From Castanea sativa (taxonomy: Eukaryota; Streptophyta; Magnoliopsida; Fagales; Fagaceae), in NCBI RefSeq assembly GCF_040712315.1, contig NC_134017.1, forward strand, positions 56,356,636-56,420,635: 64,000 bases of DNA, given 5' to 3'. Positions 11,559 to 24,544 of this stretch are shown here, in pieces. The position numbers and the translations under genes are program-made. The notes beneath the pieces were generated by a model, which worked only from the letters and a program-made list of their open reading frames with translations, was not told the origin of the DNA and ran no database searches. The stretch's first letter is position 1. Each line of letters opens with the position of its first letter.

Positions 11559-13039
11559 GTAAGTGTTTTTTCTTGAATCATCTTTTTGGGTTGCTTTGAA
11601 TTAACCTATTCTATAAGTGTTCTTTTGGTGTTGCATGACATATGCTCGATGAAATCTCTTTTAAATTTGATGTGAGATCTTTTCATTCAAATTTGTTTCC
11701 CCTCCTCATGTTGTGATAAATTTGAGTAGCTATACTATGGCTGTAAAAAATTAATTTGTTAATGGAAATGATTAATTTGGTTATAATAGAAATTTCCAAA
11801 ATATATTTATTTAAATAAAAAATTACATGTTCTTTTTGTGTTGCATGATATATGTTGGATGAAATTCCTTTTAAATTTGATATATGATCATAGATTTGAG
11901 TAGTTATACTTATACTCTGGCTGTTTAAAATAATTTTATATGGAAATGAATAATTTGGTTATAAATATGGAGAGCACGATTCTTCATTTACATATGACAT
12001 AATTAATTTATGTTGTGATTGTAGACAACTTAACTACTTTTCTGACTCCATGAATTGACTAATATGTCATTTACTTTGATATACTACAAATTTTGTGCAT
12101 ATTTTTATAGGTTTAATTTTCTTTCTTGCTAGCTTTGTACTTCCTATGAATGGTTTAAATCTTTTTTCTTTGCTTGCTTTGTCTAATTTTGCTTATTGTT
12201 GACTTCTTTAAAGAGAAAATGTAGAATTTTGGTGAGCTTTATTTGGTTTCAATTTATTTATGATGTATAAATTGTGTTTCACATCCCTGACCTTATGAAG
12301 TGTTGGGTAGTGCTTATAAAATACGTGTGGCTATTTTCATTTGATTGTTGCTATATAATATGCATTTGCAGTAACCCATATGGGCTAAATCCAGTTGAAC
12401 GCAGAGGGTGTGGCTTCTTCTTAATTTTCCTTCTTTCTTATAAATCTTTTTTTTCCACATGCTGATTGGTTTCTCAGTCCCAAAAAACCAACAAAACCTT
12501 AAGCGAGGGAGAAAAAAAAAAGCCAAACAAGTGCTAATAGTCATGAGTAGTGGAAGTCGTGGTTGGTAAGTGATTTTACTGATAGGGTTGGCTTTGAGAA
12601 TTTTTTTTTTCTTAACATAGAGCATAGTGACTCCCTCAATGACTTTGGTGAGTCCAAACAAGTGACTGTAAGTACACTTTGGTGAGACTTTTTATCTTCA
12701 AATAATTGGCATTACAATTATCATGGATTTTGATTCTATATATCTTTTATACCAAGCAATGATTGATGCTTTTGAATGCCTCAGACTCTATCCTCAATTT
12801 GTTTGATTATCATGGATAATCTATTGTTTCAGGTTTAGGTTATTCATGATATTTAGATTCAGAGTTTGAACTTTTGGATTTACTGTTAATGATTGCATCA
12901 TTGTGGTGCCCTTCATTGCTTTGAGAAGTAAATTTTGACTTGAATGAAATAAGATAAACTAAAGTTTATATGAATGAAATAAGATGCACGTGGCAGTGTT
13001 TTCAATTGCCATTAATCTGTATTCTATACTATATATTAA

Positions 13040-13362
13040 GGGTCTGTTTGGATAGAACTTATTGCTGAAAACTAAAAACACTGTAGCAAAATAATTTTTA
13101 AATGTGTGAATAGTATTGTGGGACCCATTTTTAATAAAAAAAAAAGGTTGAAAATGAACTTTGTGGGTCCGTGAACAGTGCACGAATGCACTGTTCACCG
13201 AAGAAAAGTGGCTGAAAAGTCAGAAATATACGGCTACTATTCATGAACAGTAGTCGTTTGTCCCCCTGAAACGCGTGCTGCAGCAAAAAAAAAAAAGGAA
13301 AAAAAAAGGGTGAAACGCAGGAACGCAGATGCAGTAAACGCAACGTGGATCCAAATGCCACC
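13040..13362. mobile_element. PIF/Harbinger-type MITE
   Basis: It begins gggtctgtttggatag and ends atccaaatgccacc, imperfect terminal inverted repeats, and is flanked on both sides by TAA (13037-13039 and 13363-13365). A TWA target duplication with GGGTCTGTTTGGAT-type ends is characteristic of PIF/Harbinger MITEs. It is 323 bp and non-coding, and contains small inverted blocks around gaacagtgcacgaatgcactgttc. Confidence 0.75.
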
Positions 13363-14326
13363 TAACTCTACAAATAACATAGCTCTTCACTATATTGAAG
13401 TCTTGGTCAATGAAAGTGGAAAAGCACTACAGGCAAAAATTGAAACTACTATTTTTATTTTGAACTCATATATGCTCAATTAGGATTTCAATTGCTGCAA
13501 GCCTTGGATTGTTAGCATAACTGCACATAAAAAAAAGGTCCAATTTAGGATTTAGGGAACATTCAAAATTCATCAGTTGCTCTAATTATATTTGGGTCTT
13601 AAAAAAAACACAGTTTTATCTTTTTAAGCCTTGGTATTGAATTTGGGTTGTGACTTTTGTATTGTAGTTGTTTTCATGGATTAGTTGAATGGTGGGTTAG
13701 CATGCAAAGCCAAGATTAGCACCATTAAATAGGGAAAATGTGTCATTGCAGAGGCTTTGCTACTTGATCCTATTCTTCTTTGCAGAGGGTCAGGCATTTG
13801 AAGTTAACTTTAACTAAGCGCAAGGGCATAGTGTTTGCCTACCAAAAACGTAAATATACTTCAAACCATTAAATATTGAACCATCACTAGCTTCTATTAT
13901 GTTGTTCTATTGGGAAAGTTTAATACATAGAACATTTATAAATATACTAAAAGCTGCAAATTACATTTACAAATATGTAGATACAATAGTGTGTGCAACT
14001 GAACCAGCTATCCACAACCTTCACTTGCAATGTTGATGAAATAGAGGTCAAGTATGAAATAAAGAAGCAGAAGCAAAGCAGAAGAAGGCGTACCCATCAG
14101 TTTCCATTTTCAAACTTTAAAAAGTTACTTTATTTTTACTAAAAAAACCCACCCTTGATCTCATTTGTAACATCTTTTTACTAATTCTGCTATATGATTT
14201 TCATGAATGGAAGGCAATAGAACAATTTAATTTTATTTGCACTCAAAAAAATAATTTTATATACAAAATTTGTTTGATAAAATTCCTGAATGTTATTTTG
14301 CTTGATTGTAGAATTCTTATATGTAG

Positions 14327-14431
14327 AGAGTTGTCAGTTGGAAGGGAAATAAGGAGGGTGGTCTTGGTAGGAGTAAAGTAATGCTCCCCGGTGAAATGCT
14401 GATGGAGGTTGAGACCCTTCTTACAACTCAG
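14327..14431 (+). other. Unidentified exon-like segment
   Basis: A 105-nt stretch between tatatgtag and cag|gtacta encodes 35 codons without stop, including LGRSKVMLPGEMLMEVETLL. It is phase 0 at both ends. The family is not recognised. It may belong to the same decayed plus-strand gene as the exon-like piece at 11480-11558. Confidence 0.25.
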
Positions 14432-14876
14432 GTACTACCATTTATTTATTTTTTGAATTTATAATTATGGACCTTGATTGATTACTGAAGTATTTTGTTT
14501 CTTTTAGAAGCACACAAACTCTTCAAGTAATTTTTTAAACAAAAAAAATCATGATTTGTTTTTGTATTAATGTTATTATTTGGTGGGAGTGCTTCAAATC
14601 TTCTATGTTTAGATTGGTTCTCAAAATTTGAAAATATAGGTTGCCTCAAGAAAAACTTTGACCAATCTCACCATATTTTGATTGATTTTTAGGAAATTGG
14701 AAGTCCATAAAAACTTTAACCAAACTCAACTATATGCATGAGAATGCTTCAGATCTTCCTAATTCTCCTGAAAATATGATACACATTGACATATATAGAC
14801 TTTGAAATTGTTGACTAAGATTGAAGGCCAAATTATTGGATGAACTAATCACCAATTTAAATGTACATGGTATCAG

Positions 14877-16292
14877 TGTAGGACTATATATGGTTTGTAT
14901 CTCATACAAAACATACGCAGCGACAATATAACGGATCTACTTCATTCACAATCGATAACATGGACTATGTAAGTTTCAGAATTCAAGAACAAGAGAGCGT
15001 ACCTTGGTGTGGTGAATTTTAAAACAATGATCGGAAGCACTTGGGAATACTTTTGATCTTCACTCCAATTCCACTTTACGCCCAAGATGTGTGATCTCTC
15101 AATCAGTTTTCAAAGGGAGAATGTCAAAGTGTCTAACACTTACATACACACCACTTCTCAATGATTGTTCTTCTTAATTCTCTACAAAAAATTCTATATA
15201 TTTCTCCCTTTGTATCTAATTGATTATCTAATTGGGCTGACCTTTTGGACCTTTCCAATTGGGCTTAAGTGTGTGACTTGGAGTGGGACCAAAAGGGACC
15301 AATAAGACACTAGCTCCAATGGGCCTTGAGCTTTTCTGTCAACTCTTGACAAGTCCAAAATTACCATTAATTATATTTAATACCACTATATAAATATAAT
15401 TGCACTCTAGGCCTTATTTATAAATTATATCCCAAGACTTTATTGTACATGCAACCCCTTCATAAAATATTCGTAGTAATACAAAGTCAAGAATATAGAT
15501 TGCCACTTTGTAAATTACTACATCTTATCCTTGAGTACCCGGTTTAATCCTTTAAAGTTATTCAACATATATTTATGAAATCCAATCTCATAAATATATA
15601 CTTTAGTAACTTCTTACCAAAGTGGTTAGGCCTAACTCTCTGAATAACTGAACCCATTAAACTTATCTCAAGGGAATATTTTATATACCCGTTAAGAGAC
15701 TATGAATTCCATCTTGAGAATACATGTTTCATCGACACTAAATGTGGCTACCCAACATACTGAGATTTTGACCGTTACCTTAGATCTCACTCCTAATATA
15801 TCAAAGCAACCTACATTTCATAATCAGGTCCATTATTCTCTCAGGATTAAGAGTTCATGCAAATAGAAGTCGTGAGACTTATTATTCATTTTACAGTCAT
15901 TTAGAGAATAATAAATCTCACAGTGGTCCAGTTCAATATGTCTTAACTCTTAAAACATATCAACACATCAACTTGAAGTTTTCACTTCCATGATCAAGAC
16001 AAATCATCTTAGTTGATATCTTATAGTCTTCGCAGATGAAACGCCCAATTTCATCACCGACTACGAACTAAAATTCTGAGTTTACAAAGAACTTGTGACT
16101 TATATCTTCCGTGACTAAATCACATACTATGCATCTCATGGACTATATGATAATTTCTGAATATTTATGTTACCATTATTTTAGATTATAATAAAACAAC
16201 TTTAGTAATCACAACAACAAGTCATACATAATGTCATACATAATAACATACATAGCATCATACAATAAGATTTAAGGGCACTAATCCTAACA
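14877..16292 (-). repeat. 3' LTR of the Copia element
   Basis: On the plus strand it begins tgtaggactata and ends ctaatcctaaca, giving TG...CA ends. It aligns over its length with 21495-22915. In the element's orientation this is the downstream LTR, because the polypurine tract abuts it. Confidence 0.95.
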
Positions 16293-16306
16293 ATCTCCCA
16301 TTTGCC
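16293..16306 (-). other. Polypurine tract
   Basis: The minus strand reads GGGCAAATGGGAGAT immediately upstream of the 3' LTR, in the position where plus-strand DNA synthesis is primed. Confidence 0.85.
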
Positions 16307-16453
16307 CTAGAGACTATTGTGCACTAATCTAACTCCCATCTCCTCCAAATGTGACTCAAAAGTCCTTTGAGGCAAAGTTTTGGTAAAGGGATCCGCCAGA
16401 TTCTTTGCACCATCAATCTTTGCTACAACCACATCTCCTCAAGCAACAATGTC

Positions 16454-17002
16454 TCAAATGATGTGGTATTTTCTTTTTATGTGCTTTCCTTTCTTGTGAT
16501 TCCTTGGATCATTGGATTGTGCAACCGCTCCACTATTATCACAAAACAATTTAATAGGGACTTGCTCAATTCTCACAACACCAAGGTCAGAAAGTAATTT
16601 CTTGAGCCAAACAGCCTCTTTTGCCGCCTCACAAGCAGCAACATATTCGGCTTCCATGGTAGAGTCAGCAATACAAGATTGCTTAACACTCCTCTAACTT
16701 ATAGCTCCACCTCCCAAGGTGAAAACACAACCCGACGTGAATTTTCTGAAATCTAGATATAACTAAAAATCTGAATCTGTATAGCCAATGGGAATCAAAT
16801 CCTCACATCGGTAAATAAGCATATAATCTCTCGTTCTCCTAAAATACTTGAGAATATGTTTTACAGCTTCCCAATGTTTAGGTCCTGGATTTGATTGATA
16901 TCGGCTGACTATGCCAACTGAATAACAAATATCCAGTCTAGTACAAAGCATGGCATACATGTGACTTCCTACTGCAGAAGCATAAGGAACTTGTCTCATC
17001 AT
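16454..17002 (-). pseudogene. Copia RNase H
   Basis: Two frames cover this domain. One (16763-17002) has ASAVGSHMYAMLCTRLDICY and the YTDSDF block. The other (16454-16657) has EAEYVAACEAAKEAVWLKKLL and CDNSGAV, the conserved RNase H end of plant Copia polyproteins. A break between them removes part of the domain. Confidence 0.92.
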
Positions 17003-17823
17003 GTTTTCTTTCTCTTGAGTCTTAGGCCTGTGGTCATCAGACAGAGGAACTCCATGTCTAAAAGGAAGTAATCATTTCTTGGAGTTTTGCATGCTAACCG
17101 TTCTAGAACCTTATCTATATATCCAGTTTGTGACAAGCCTAACATCTTATTCTTTCGATCTCGCCAAAGCTTGATCCCTAGAATATAGTTAGCTTCGCCC
17201 AAGTCCTTCATATCAAATTGGCTAGACAACCAAACTTTAACCGATGACATTATCCTTACATCATTTCCAATTAGTAGAATATCATCTACATAAAGCACTA
17301 GGAACATTACTACTTTGTCTTGATGTCTTTTGTACAAACATGGTTCATCAAGATTTTGTTCAAAACCAAATAATTTGATTGCCTGATCAAATCTGATGTT
17401 CCATGACCTAGATACTTGCTTAAGTCCATAAATGGACATTTTCAAGTTGCAAACCATATGCTCTTGGTTCTTTGCTATGAAACCTTCCGGTTGCAATATG
17501 TAGATTTCTTCTTCAAGATTGCCATTAAGAAATGCAGTCTTGATATCCATTTTCCAAATCTCATAATCGTAATGAGCAACAATGGATAAGAGAATTCTGA
17601 TAGATTTAAGCATTGCTACTGGTGAAAAGGTTTCTTTATAATCAATACCTTCCTTTTGTGTATACCCTTTTGCCACTAGCATTGCTTTAAAGGTTTCAAC
17701 CTTTCCATCTATCCCTTTCTTCCTCTTGTAAACCCATTTGCAACCAACAGGTTTAATGCCGTTAGGCGCCTCTACAAGATCCCAAACTTGATTGGAATAC
17801 ATAGAATCTAATTCTGATTTCAT
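16999..17823 (-). pseudogene. Copia reverse transcriptase
   Basis: This is the longest open piece of the element (274 codons). It has the opening VGCKWVYKRK, the KGYTQKEGIDY.ETFSPVA segment, KMDIKTAFLNG.LEEEIY and the catalytic YVDDILLIG box, in the order usual for Copia RVT_2 domains. The C-terminal residues change character near the left end, where the frame is lost before the RNase H region at 16454-17002. Confidence 0.95.
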
Positions 17824-18099
17824 ACCTTGAATCTAATGATGTGCATCTATATCATTCATTGCTTCATCATAAGTGTAAGGATCCGAGTCAGCCTCTTCTG
17901 AGATAGTTTCATAAGTTTCTCCCAAACCTATAAATCTCACAAGAGGCTGAACAATTCTCCCACTACGACGAGGCATATGTGTACTAGACATCTCATGAGT
18001 AGTATCTTGTGGTATATCTAATACAACCACATCATCCCTAGTTTCATCCAATGGTTGTTGATTTATGGATTCATTCATTTCAGCCAATACAACCCTACT

Positions 18100-18958
18100 T
18101 CAAGGAGTAAAATTATTCATATAGTCATTTTCCAAAAATTTAGCATTTGTACTAACAAAAACTTTGTTATCATTTCGACTATAGAATAAATAACCCCTTG
18201 TTTCTTTTGGATAACCCACAAGCAAACACACTTCCGATTTTGGTTCCAATTTATCAGGATTCCCTTTTAACACATGTGTTGGACAACCCCAAATGTGGAA
18301 ATATCTCATACTAGGCTTACGCCCACTCCACAATTCCATGTGTTTTGGGAACAGATTTTGATGGAACTAAATTCAATAGATGCATTGTTGTATCTAAGGC
18401 ATACCCCCAAAAAGAAATTGGTAAAGTTGAGTAACTCATCATGGACCTAACCATTTTCAAAAGAGTCCTATTCCTTCTCCCCGCTACACCATTTTGTTGA
18501 GGAGTTCTAGGTGCAGTCAATTGGGATACTATCCCATTCTAAATTAGGTAATCTTTGAAATCCCCAAGAAGGTATTCGCCACCTTGATCAGATCGAATGG
18601 CCTTTATGCGTTTACCCAATTGATTCTCAACTTCAGCCCTAAACTCTTTGAACTTTTCAAAGGCTTTGGACTTCTGTCTCATTAGGTACACATAACCATA
18701 TCTTGAGTAATTATCCGTAAAAGTGATGAAGTACTCCTAACCTCCTTTTACTTGGGTTGACATAGGTCCACATACATCTGTATGAACTAATTCAAGCAAC
18801 TCTTGGGCTCTTCTACCTTTTGCATTAAAAGGTCGTTTGGTCATTTTACCTTCGAAACAAGATTCACAAACGGGAAATTCATCAAAGTCCATGGGCTGTA
18901 AAAGTCCATCTTTGATTAGTCTTTGAATCCTATTTGAATTAATATGACCCAAACGCAA
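18100..18958 (-). pseudogene. Copia integrase, broken
   Basis: The GAG-pre-integrase HHCC part is seen at 18737-18958 (RLGHINS..IQRLIKDGLL, then CESCFEGKMTKRPF and HTDVCGPM). The catalytic core continues at 18317-18520 with TAPRTPQQNGVAGRRNRTLL, which contains the conserved QQNG..E-type block with G in place of the usual glutamate. The C-terminal part at 18100-18339 has the WG..P.VLK motif. The integrase precedes the reverse transcriptase, which defines Copia. Several frame breaks make it inactive. Confidence 0.92.
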
Positions 18959-19339
18959 GTGCCAAAGATATGCATCATTTGTAGAAGGAAACTTTCTCTT
19001 TAATGATTTTATTTGAGAGCTACTATCTAATTCATAATTATGTAATTCATGCTTATCAGGAATTAAAATCTATAGACCATCCACAATATTGCCAGAACAG
19101 ATAAACATTTTATCCTTCTTTATTACAACATTGTCCTTTAGGATAACACAATACCCATGTTTACCTAAATAAGTTGCAGAAATTAAATTCCTACGAACAT
19201 GAGGTACAAATAGACAGTCTTCCAATATTAAAACCCTAGACTCAAAGCATAAATAAACAACACTAACAGCTACAACCGGAATCCTGCTCCCATCAGCCAA
19301 AGTAAGAAACAATTCCCCTTCATTCAGCTTTCTGGTTTC

Positions 19340-19429
19340 CTAAAATCCCTGCAAATAATTGCAGATATGATTAGTACAACCTGAATCCATACACCAGGAA
19401 TCCGTGGGATTCTGTACCAAACATATTTC
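19340..19429 (-). pseudogene. Copia aspartic protease start
   Basis: Directly after the zinc knuckle part, the frame reads SWCMDSGCTNHIC, the Copia protease active-site block (DSG). It meets a stop at 19340-19342 about 8 residues later, so the protease is truncated in this frame. A further protease-like piece (ILEDCLFVPHVRRNLIS) lies at 19070-19312. Confidence 0.8.
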
Positions 19430-19609
19430 AAGAAGAAAGGAACTTTTCATACCCTTGTTCTTGGCAACTTTAAACTTTGGACAATTTCTCTTCCAATGTC
19501 CTTTCTCACCACAATGGAAACACTTTCCTTTGGTCTTCTTTCCTTTATCAGTAGCCCCTAAGGCAATTTGTTTACCCTCTTGCTTAGTGAAGTTCTTCTT
19601 CTTCTTCTT

Positions 19610-19641
<32 letters not shown>

Positions 19642-20221
19642 CCTTGCCTTTTGACTTAGGTTGAGAAGTATAAGCTTCACCCACATTGACTTCAACACTA
19701 GAAGTACCAAAGATGCCTTCCACCACCACTAACTCATTCATTAATTCAGAAAAAGAATAAATCTTTTTGTTTATGTTATAATTAAGTCTAAATTCCTTGA
19801 ATGATTCCGGTAGTGACTAGAGTATCATATCCACTTGGGATTCTCCATCAATGTCGGCACCTAAAACCACTAATGTATTCAGATTAGAGATCATTGTAAG
19901 ACAATGCTTTCTCACTGAACTACCTTCAACCATTTTGGTATTATAAATTTGCCTCATGGTTTCTTGCCTTGTTGAACAGCTTTGCTCATCAAACATCTCC
20001 TTCAGACTATGCATAATGTCTGAAGCTAGTTCTACATCCTACATTTGATGCTGTAGAACATTTGAGATAGATGCTAGGATATAGCACTTGGCCATTTTAT
20101 TAGATTTCTGCCAACGGTCATATCGTTGTTTTTCCTCAAAATGAGCATCTAATGAAGGAAAGTTAGGACATGGTTGAGTAAGCACATATTTGTGCTCTTC
20201 AGCAGTCAAAACAATGTCCAA
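19430..20221 (-). pseudogene. gag: Copia GAG region with zinc knuckle
   Basis: Three broken frames give the GAG protein: a first part (20039-20221), a central UBN2/gag-like part (19817-20014, containing MHSLKEMFDEQ and VRKHCLTMISNL.TL..LGA), and the C-terminal part (19340-19741) with the nucleocapsid zinc knuckle CFHCGEKGHWKRNC (CX2CX4HX4C). A CTT/AAG microsatellite at about 19594-19640 inserts a long polylysine run just before the knuckle. Stops and frame changes separate the pieces. Confidence 0.9.
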
Positions 20222-20249
20222 ATTTCTTTTCCAACCAACATAGTTGGAT

Positions 20250-21480
20250 CTAGTCAGTTTGTTTTAATTAAGAATAGAAACAAGTGGGCTAAATGATGCC
20301 ACGTTCAAATATGAAAATAATAAACATGAATATAATAAGTAAACTAGACATTATCAATTTAGCATATAAGCATATAATATGGAACCTTAATAAAACCATA
20401 AAATAATATATGCAACGACAACCCAATCCCATGTTTAAAATTCATTGGAAGCAAGTAAATTATAAACACTATGATTGGTTGAGAATTATTCTCATTATTA
20501 GTGCTATCATGATAACTCTTATCAAACACTAATAATATGCCGTTTTTCCTTTAGCCTCTAAGTAATAATGACATAGCTCTGAAGGGAGGTTAATATTAAA
20601 CTTAGTCTAGTGTACACCATTGACTAAATTCTATGTGAGTCATTAAGTAACTACACGGTAGCGTGGTCGTTCTTAATGTAAAAACACATATTATCCATCA
20701 TTAAGAAGTTTAATCTGTAGTACCATGAATTAAACACCCTCTGAAGGGAGCAAGGCATATACGCCAAGGCGAGGTGTTTAATCACACTACTATAAACCAA
20801 CAATGGAGGCCATGAGATTCAACCCTTGTATCTCTCTCCCACTAGATGTTTTAAAATAAAGGTTTTTATTTGGAAATCATGTGTAATCTAATCACACATA
20901 GCCTTGCACTTTTAAAACTTGAAAACACTTAGAAAAATTCAAAATTTCATTCTTTCGATTGATCGAATGTGCCCCTCGATCGGTCGAAAAAATTAAAAAA
21001 TTCAAACCTAACTGTCTACCTGGCTCAATTGGTACTCGATACCTTCTTGATCGATCGAAAAATTAAATTCGATCGATCGACTAGCAGTCGGGTATCAATC
21101 GAATCAAGTAGAATGGCCACCAATTTACTCGATCGATCGAAAGTTGCTTTCGATCGATCGAAACTCATGAACTTCGAATTTCCAGAATTTTTTCTGAAGT
21201 GTTTTCAACGGTTTTTCATGAACAAACAACTATCATATGAACATAATAGACAAAGATTGATATCTAAACCAATTTCCATTGATGTTAAAGCCTTAAAGTT
21301 TAATTTAACATACTTAAATTCAAATTTAAACAACATCATAACATCAATATTAGTTTTTATCAAACCATAGTTTCAATCACCATGCAAAAAATCAATCAAA
21401 TAACTTTCTAACATCATGAAACTATCAATCTTGATTCTAAAACTCACAAAACATGTTATACAAAATGGAAATTGAAGACT
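20250..21480 (-). other. Copia untranslated leader, CGATCGATCGAAA-rich
   Basis: Between the primer site and GAG there is 1.2 kb without a conserved frame. A cluster of tcgatcgatcgaa motifs (about 20955-21165), several palindromic, stands out. This is longer than a typical Copia leader. Confidence 0.6.
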
Positions 21481-21492
21481 GCTCTGATACCA
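21481..21492 (-). other. Primer-binding site, initiator Met tRNA
   Basis: The minus strand reads TGGTATCAGAGC two bases inside the 5' LTR. This is complementary to the 3' end of plant initiator methionine tRNA, the usual primer for Copia reverse transcription. Confidence 0.95.
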
Positions 21493-21494
21493 AT

Positions 21495-22915
21495 TGTAGG
21501 ATTATACATGGTTTATATCTCATACAAAACATACGCAGTGGAAATATACGGATCTACTTCATTCACAATCGATAACATGCACTATGTAAGTTTTAGAATT
21601 CAAGAACAAGAGAGCACCTTAGTGTGGTGAATTTTAAAACAAAGATCAGAAGCACTTGGGAATACTTTTGATCTTCACTCCAATTCTACTTTACGCCCAA
21701 GATGTGTGGTTTCTCAATTAGTTTTCAAAGGGAGAATGTCAAAGTGTCTAACACTTACATACACACCACTTCTCAATGATTGTTCTTCTTAATTCTCTAC
21801 AGAAAATTCTGTATATTTCTCCCTTTGTATCTAACTGATTATCTAATTGGGCTGGCCTTTTGGGCCTTTCCAATTGGGCTTAAGTGTGTGGCTTGGAGTG
21901 GGACCAAAAGGGACCAATAAGACACTAGCTCCAATAGGCCTTGGGCTTTTCTGTTAACTCTTGACAAGTCCAAAGTTACCATTAATTATATTTAATACCA
22001 CTATATAAATATAATTGCACTTTAGGCCTTATTTATAAATTATATCCCAAGACTTTATTGTACATGCAACCCCTTCATAAAATATTCGTAGTAATACAAA
22101 GTCAATAATATAGATTGCCACTTTGTAAATTACTACATCTTATCCTTGAGTACCTGGTTTAATCCTTTAAAGTTATTCAACATATATTTATAAAATCCAA
22201 TCTCATAAATATAAACTTTAGCAACTTCTTACCAAAGTGGTTAGGCCTAACTCTTTGAATAACTGAACCCATAAACTTATCTCAAGGGAATATTTTATAT
22301 ATCCGTTAAGAGACTATGAATTCCATCTTGAGAATACATGTTCCATCAACACTAAATGTGGCTGCCCAACATACTGAGGTTTTGACCGTTACCTTAAATC
22401 TCACTCCTGATATATCAAAGTAACCTACATTTCATGATCATGTCGATTATCCTCTCAGGATTAAGAGTTCATGCAAATAGAAGTCATAAGGCTTATTATT
22501 CATTTGACAGTCATATAAAGAATAATAAATCTGACAGTGGTCCAGTTCAATATGTCTTAAGTCTTAAAACATATCAACACATCAACTAGAAGTTTTCACT
22601 TTCATGATCAAGAGAAATCATCTTAGTTGATATGTTATAGTCTTCGCAGATGAAACGCCCAATTTCATCACCGACTACGAACTAAAATTCTAAGTTTACA
22701 AAGAGCTTGTGATTTATATCTTTTGTGACTAAATCACATAAATCACATACTATGCATCTCATGGACTATATGATAATGTCCGAATATTCATGTTACCATT
22801 ATTTTATATTATAATAAAACAACTTTATTAATCACAACATCAAGTCATACATAATGTCATACATAATAACATACATAGCATCATACAATAGGATTTAAAG
22901 GCACTAATCCTAACA
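21495..22915 (-). repeat. 5' LTR of the Copia element
   Basis: It begins tgtaggattata and ends ctaatcctaaca on the plus strand, and is the upstream LTR because the primer-binding site lies directly next to it. Compared with the other copy it has a small duplication, aaatcacataaatcacata, near 22734-22750. Confidence 0.95.
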
Positions 22916-22920
22916 ATCAG

Positions 22921-24516
22921 ATGGAGCAATCTACTCTAACAAATTCAATTATCTCTATACTCTTAAGAGTGCTAATGCTAAAGCTTGATGAACAATAAGA
23001 GGACAGTGGAGCTCTAAGTTGTTTGTAATTATTGTAATGTTTATCAGAAATTCATCTTTTGCAATTCAGCAATTATGTATTTGTTGTTGAGGACTTGAAG
23101 CAATCAGATGGGATTGTATATTTATGGTTAGGGTAGTCCTTATTCATAAGACACTACAATCCTTTGGTTAATATACTCCAAATCAAGTTCCAAACTATGA
23201 CTAATATACTTTTGCAAAAATTGGTATAATGTACAAATGTTATCAAATTTGTCTAAGTTGTGGAAGAAGTTGAACTATGTGGGACCCTAAAAAATGTTGT
23301 TAACTTAGCAGCATGTTAGTAGACTACAATTTAGTTCTCTCTCTTTTCTTTTAAAAAATTTAATAAGTAATGGAGGAATTATTCACTAATGGGATAGGTT
23401 CTATGGAGGAGTTGAAGATGGAAAATAACACAAAAGTAAGAGTAAAGAATAGTCAACTAAGATAGAAGTTTTTTAAGTAGTTTTTGAGTTTCTCATTTGC
23501 TTTACTGTTTTTCTTGGCTGCTAATGTAAGTTTAGACTACAATAATGAAAATTAGTTTATAAGAGATGAGGGAACTTTCCAAGTTTTTTTTTTCATCTGT
23601 TAAGGATACCCCCTCCTTTAAAGTTGTGGTGTAGTTGATCTGATTAGATCATGCTATAAGGAAGTAGATAATTGTAACATTTATACATGCATAATCTGTA
23701 GAAAGAAACAACTATAAGTTTATAGCATAAAGGGAAGTTAAGGGATTTGTAATATAAATGCACAAACCCATAAGATAGTTGGAGAGGACTAGATAATCTA
23801 CTAATGGCTTCTTTGCTATCTTACATGGAGATTCATGTTGAGATTAAGTACTTTTAATGATATTTTTGTGCAAAAGGTCTATTTTTTTTAATATACTTTC
23901 AGGTTGTTAATACTGACTTTCATAATAAGGTCCACTCATGATTTGCATGTTCTAAATTGCAGAGGATGATGAAGCCTCTAATGTACTATACTATATTGCT
24001 TTATTTTAGTAAACTCTCATAACAAAATAACACCTAACTTCTATTCCTCTTTCTCTTAGCTTTCAAGCCAATGTTGATAAGCAACTTTTGTTCCTCTCAA
24101 TTTATGAGATTGCTAATTAAGAGGAAAACAACTCTTTGAATGAGGGTGATATTGGTCAAGTTGTTGGTTATTGAAATTCTTAATAAAAGAAGGCGGCTTG
24201 GGTTTTGAAAAAGGTTTTCAAATTGGTTTATAGTGAGTGAATAGTTTTATATTAATGAAATAATTTGATTTTCTATTTAATTATAGATTTTTTTTGAATA
24301 GTTTTATATTAATGAAATAATTTGATTTTCTATTTAATTATAGATTTTTTTTTTTCTTCCTTATGTATCAATATATTGCTTAGCTATAGGTTTGCAATTT
24401 ATAAATAATGTCATGTTAAGTGAAGTATATTGAGCTAAGCGTAAATTTGTCTTTGAAAATATTTAAAAGTCAAACAACTATATAAGTTTTGATTGTGTTC
24501 TATTACCTAAAATGAT
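22921..24516. other. AT-rich sequence with a 56-bp tandem duplication
   Basis: No gene was recognised. At about 24238-24349 the segment gaatagttttatattaatga...tataga plus a T run occurs twice in tandem with almost no difference. Confidence 0.5.
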
Positions 24517-24544
24517 CCCGCGCATTGCGCGGGTTAAACACTAG
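24517..24544 (+). mobile_element. Helitron 3' terminus (hairpin plus CTAG)
   Basis: The sequence has a 7-bp GC-rich stem, cccgcgc-att-gcgcggg (24517-24533), then ttaaaca and CTAG (24541-24544), followed by T. A GC-rich hairpin a few bases before CTRR, with T after it, is the standard Helitron 3' end. The matching 5' end is uncertain; see the finding on 13023. Confidence 0.75.

Larger units (their letters stand above)
14872..22920 (-). mobile_element. Full-length Ty1/copia LTR retrotransposon, frame-broken
   Basis: The element occupies 14877-22915 on the minus strand between identical 5-bp duplications, atcag, at 14872-14876 and 22916-22920. It has two LTRs of about 1.42 kb, an initiator-methionine tRNA primer site, a polypurine tract and the Copia domain order GAG, protease, integrase, reverse transcriptase, RNase H. 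Every domain is interrupted by stops or frame changes, and the LTRs differ at several positions per 60-70 bases in the parts compared. It is therefore neither very recent nor autonomous. The intact duplication shows the insertion has not been rearranged. Confidence 0.96.
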
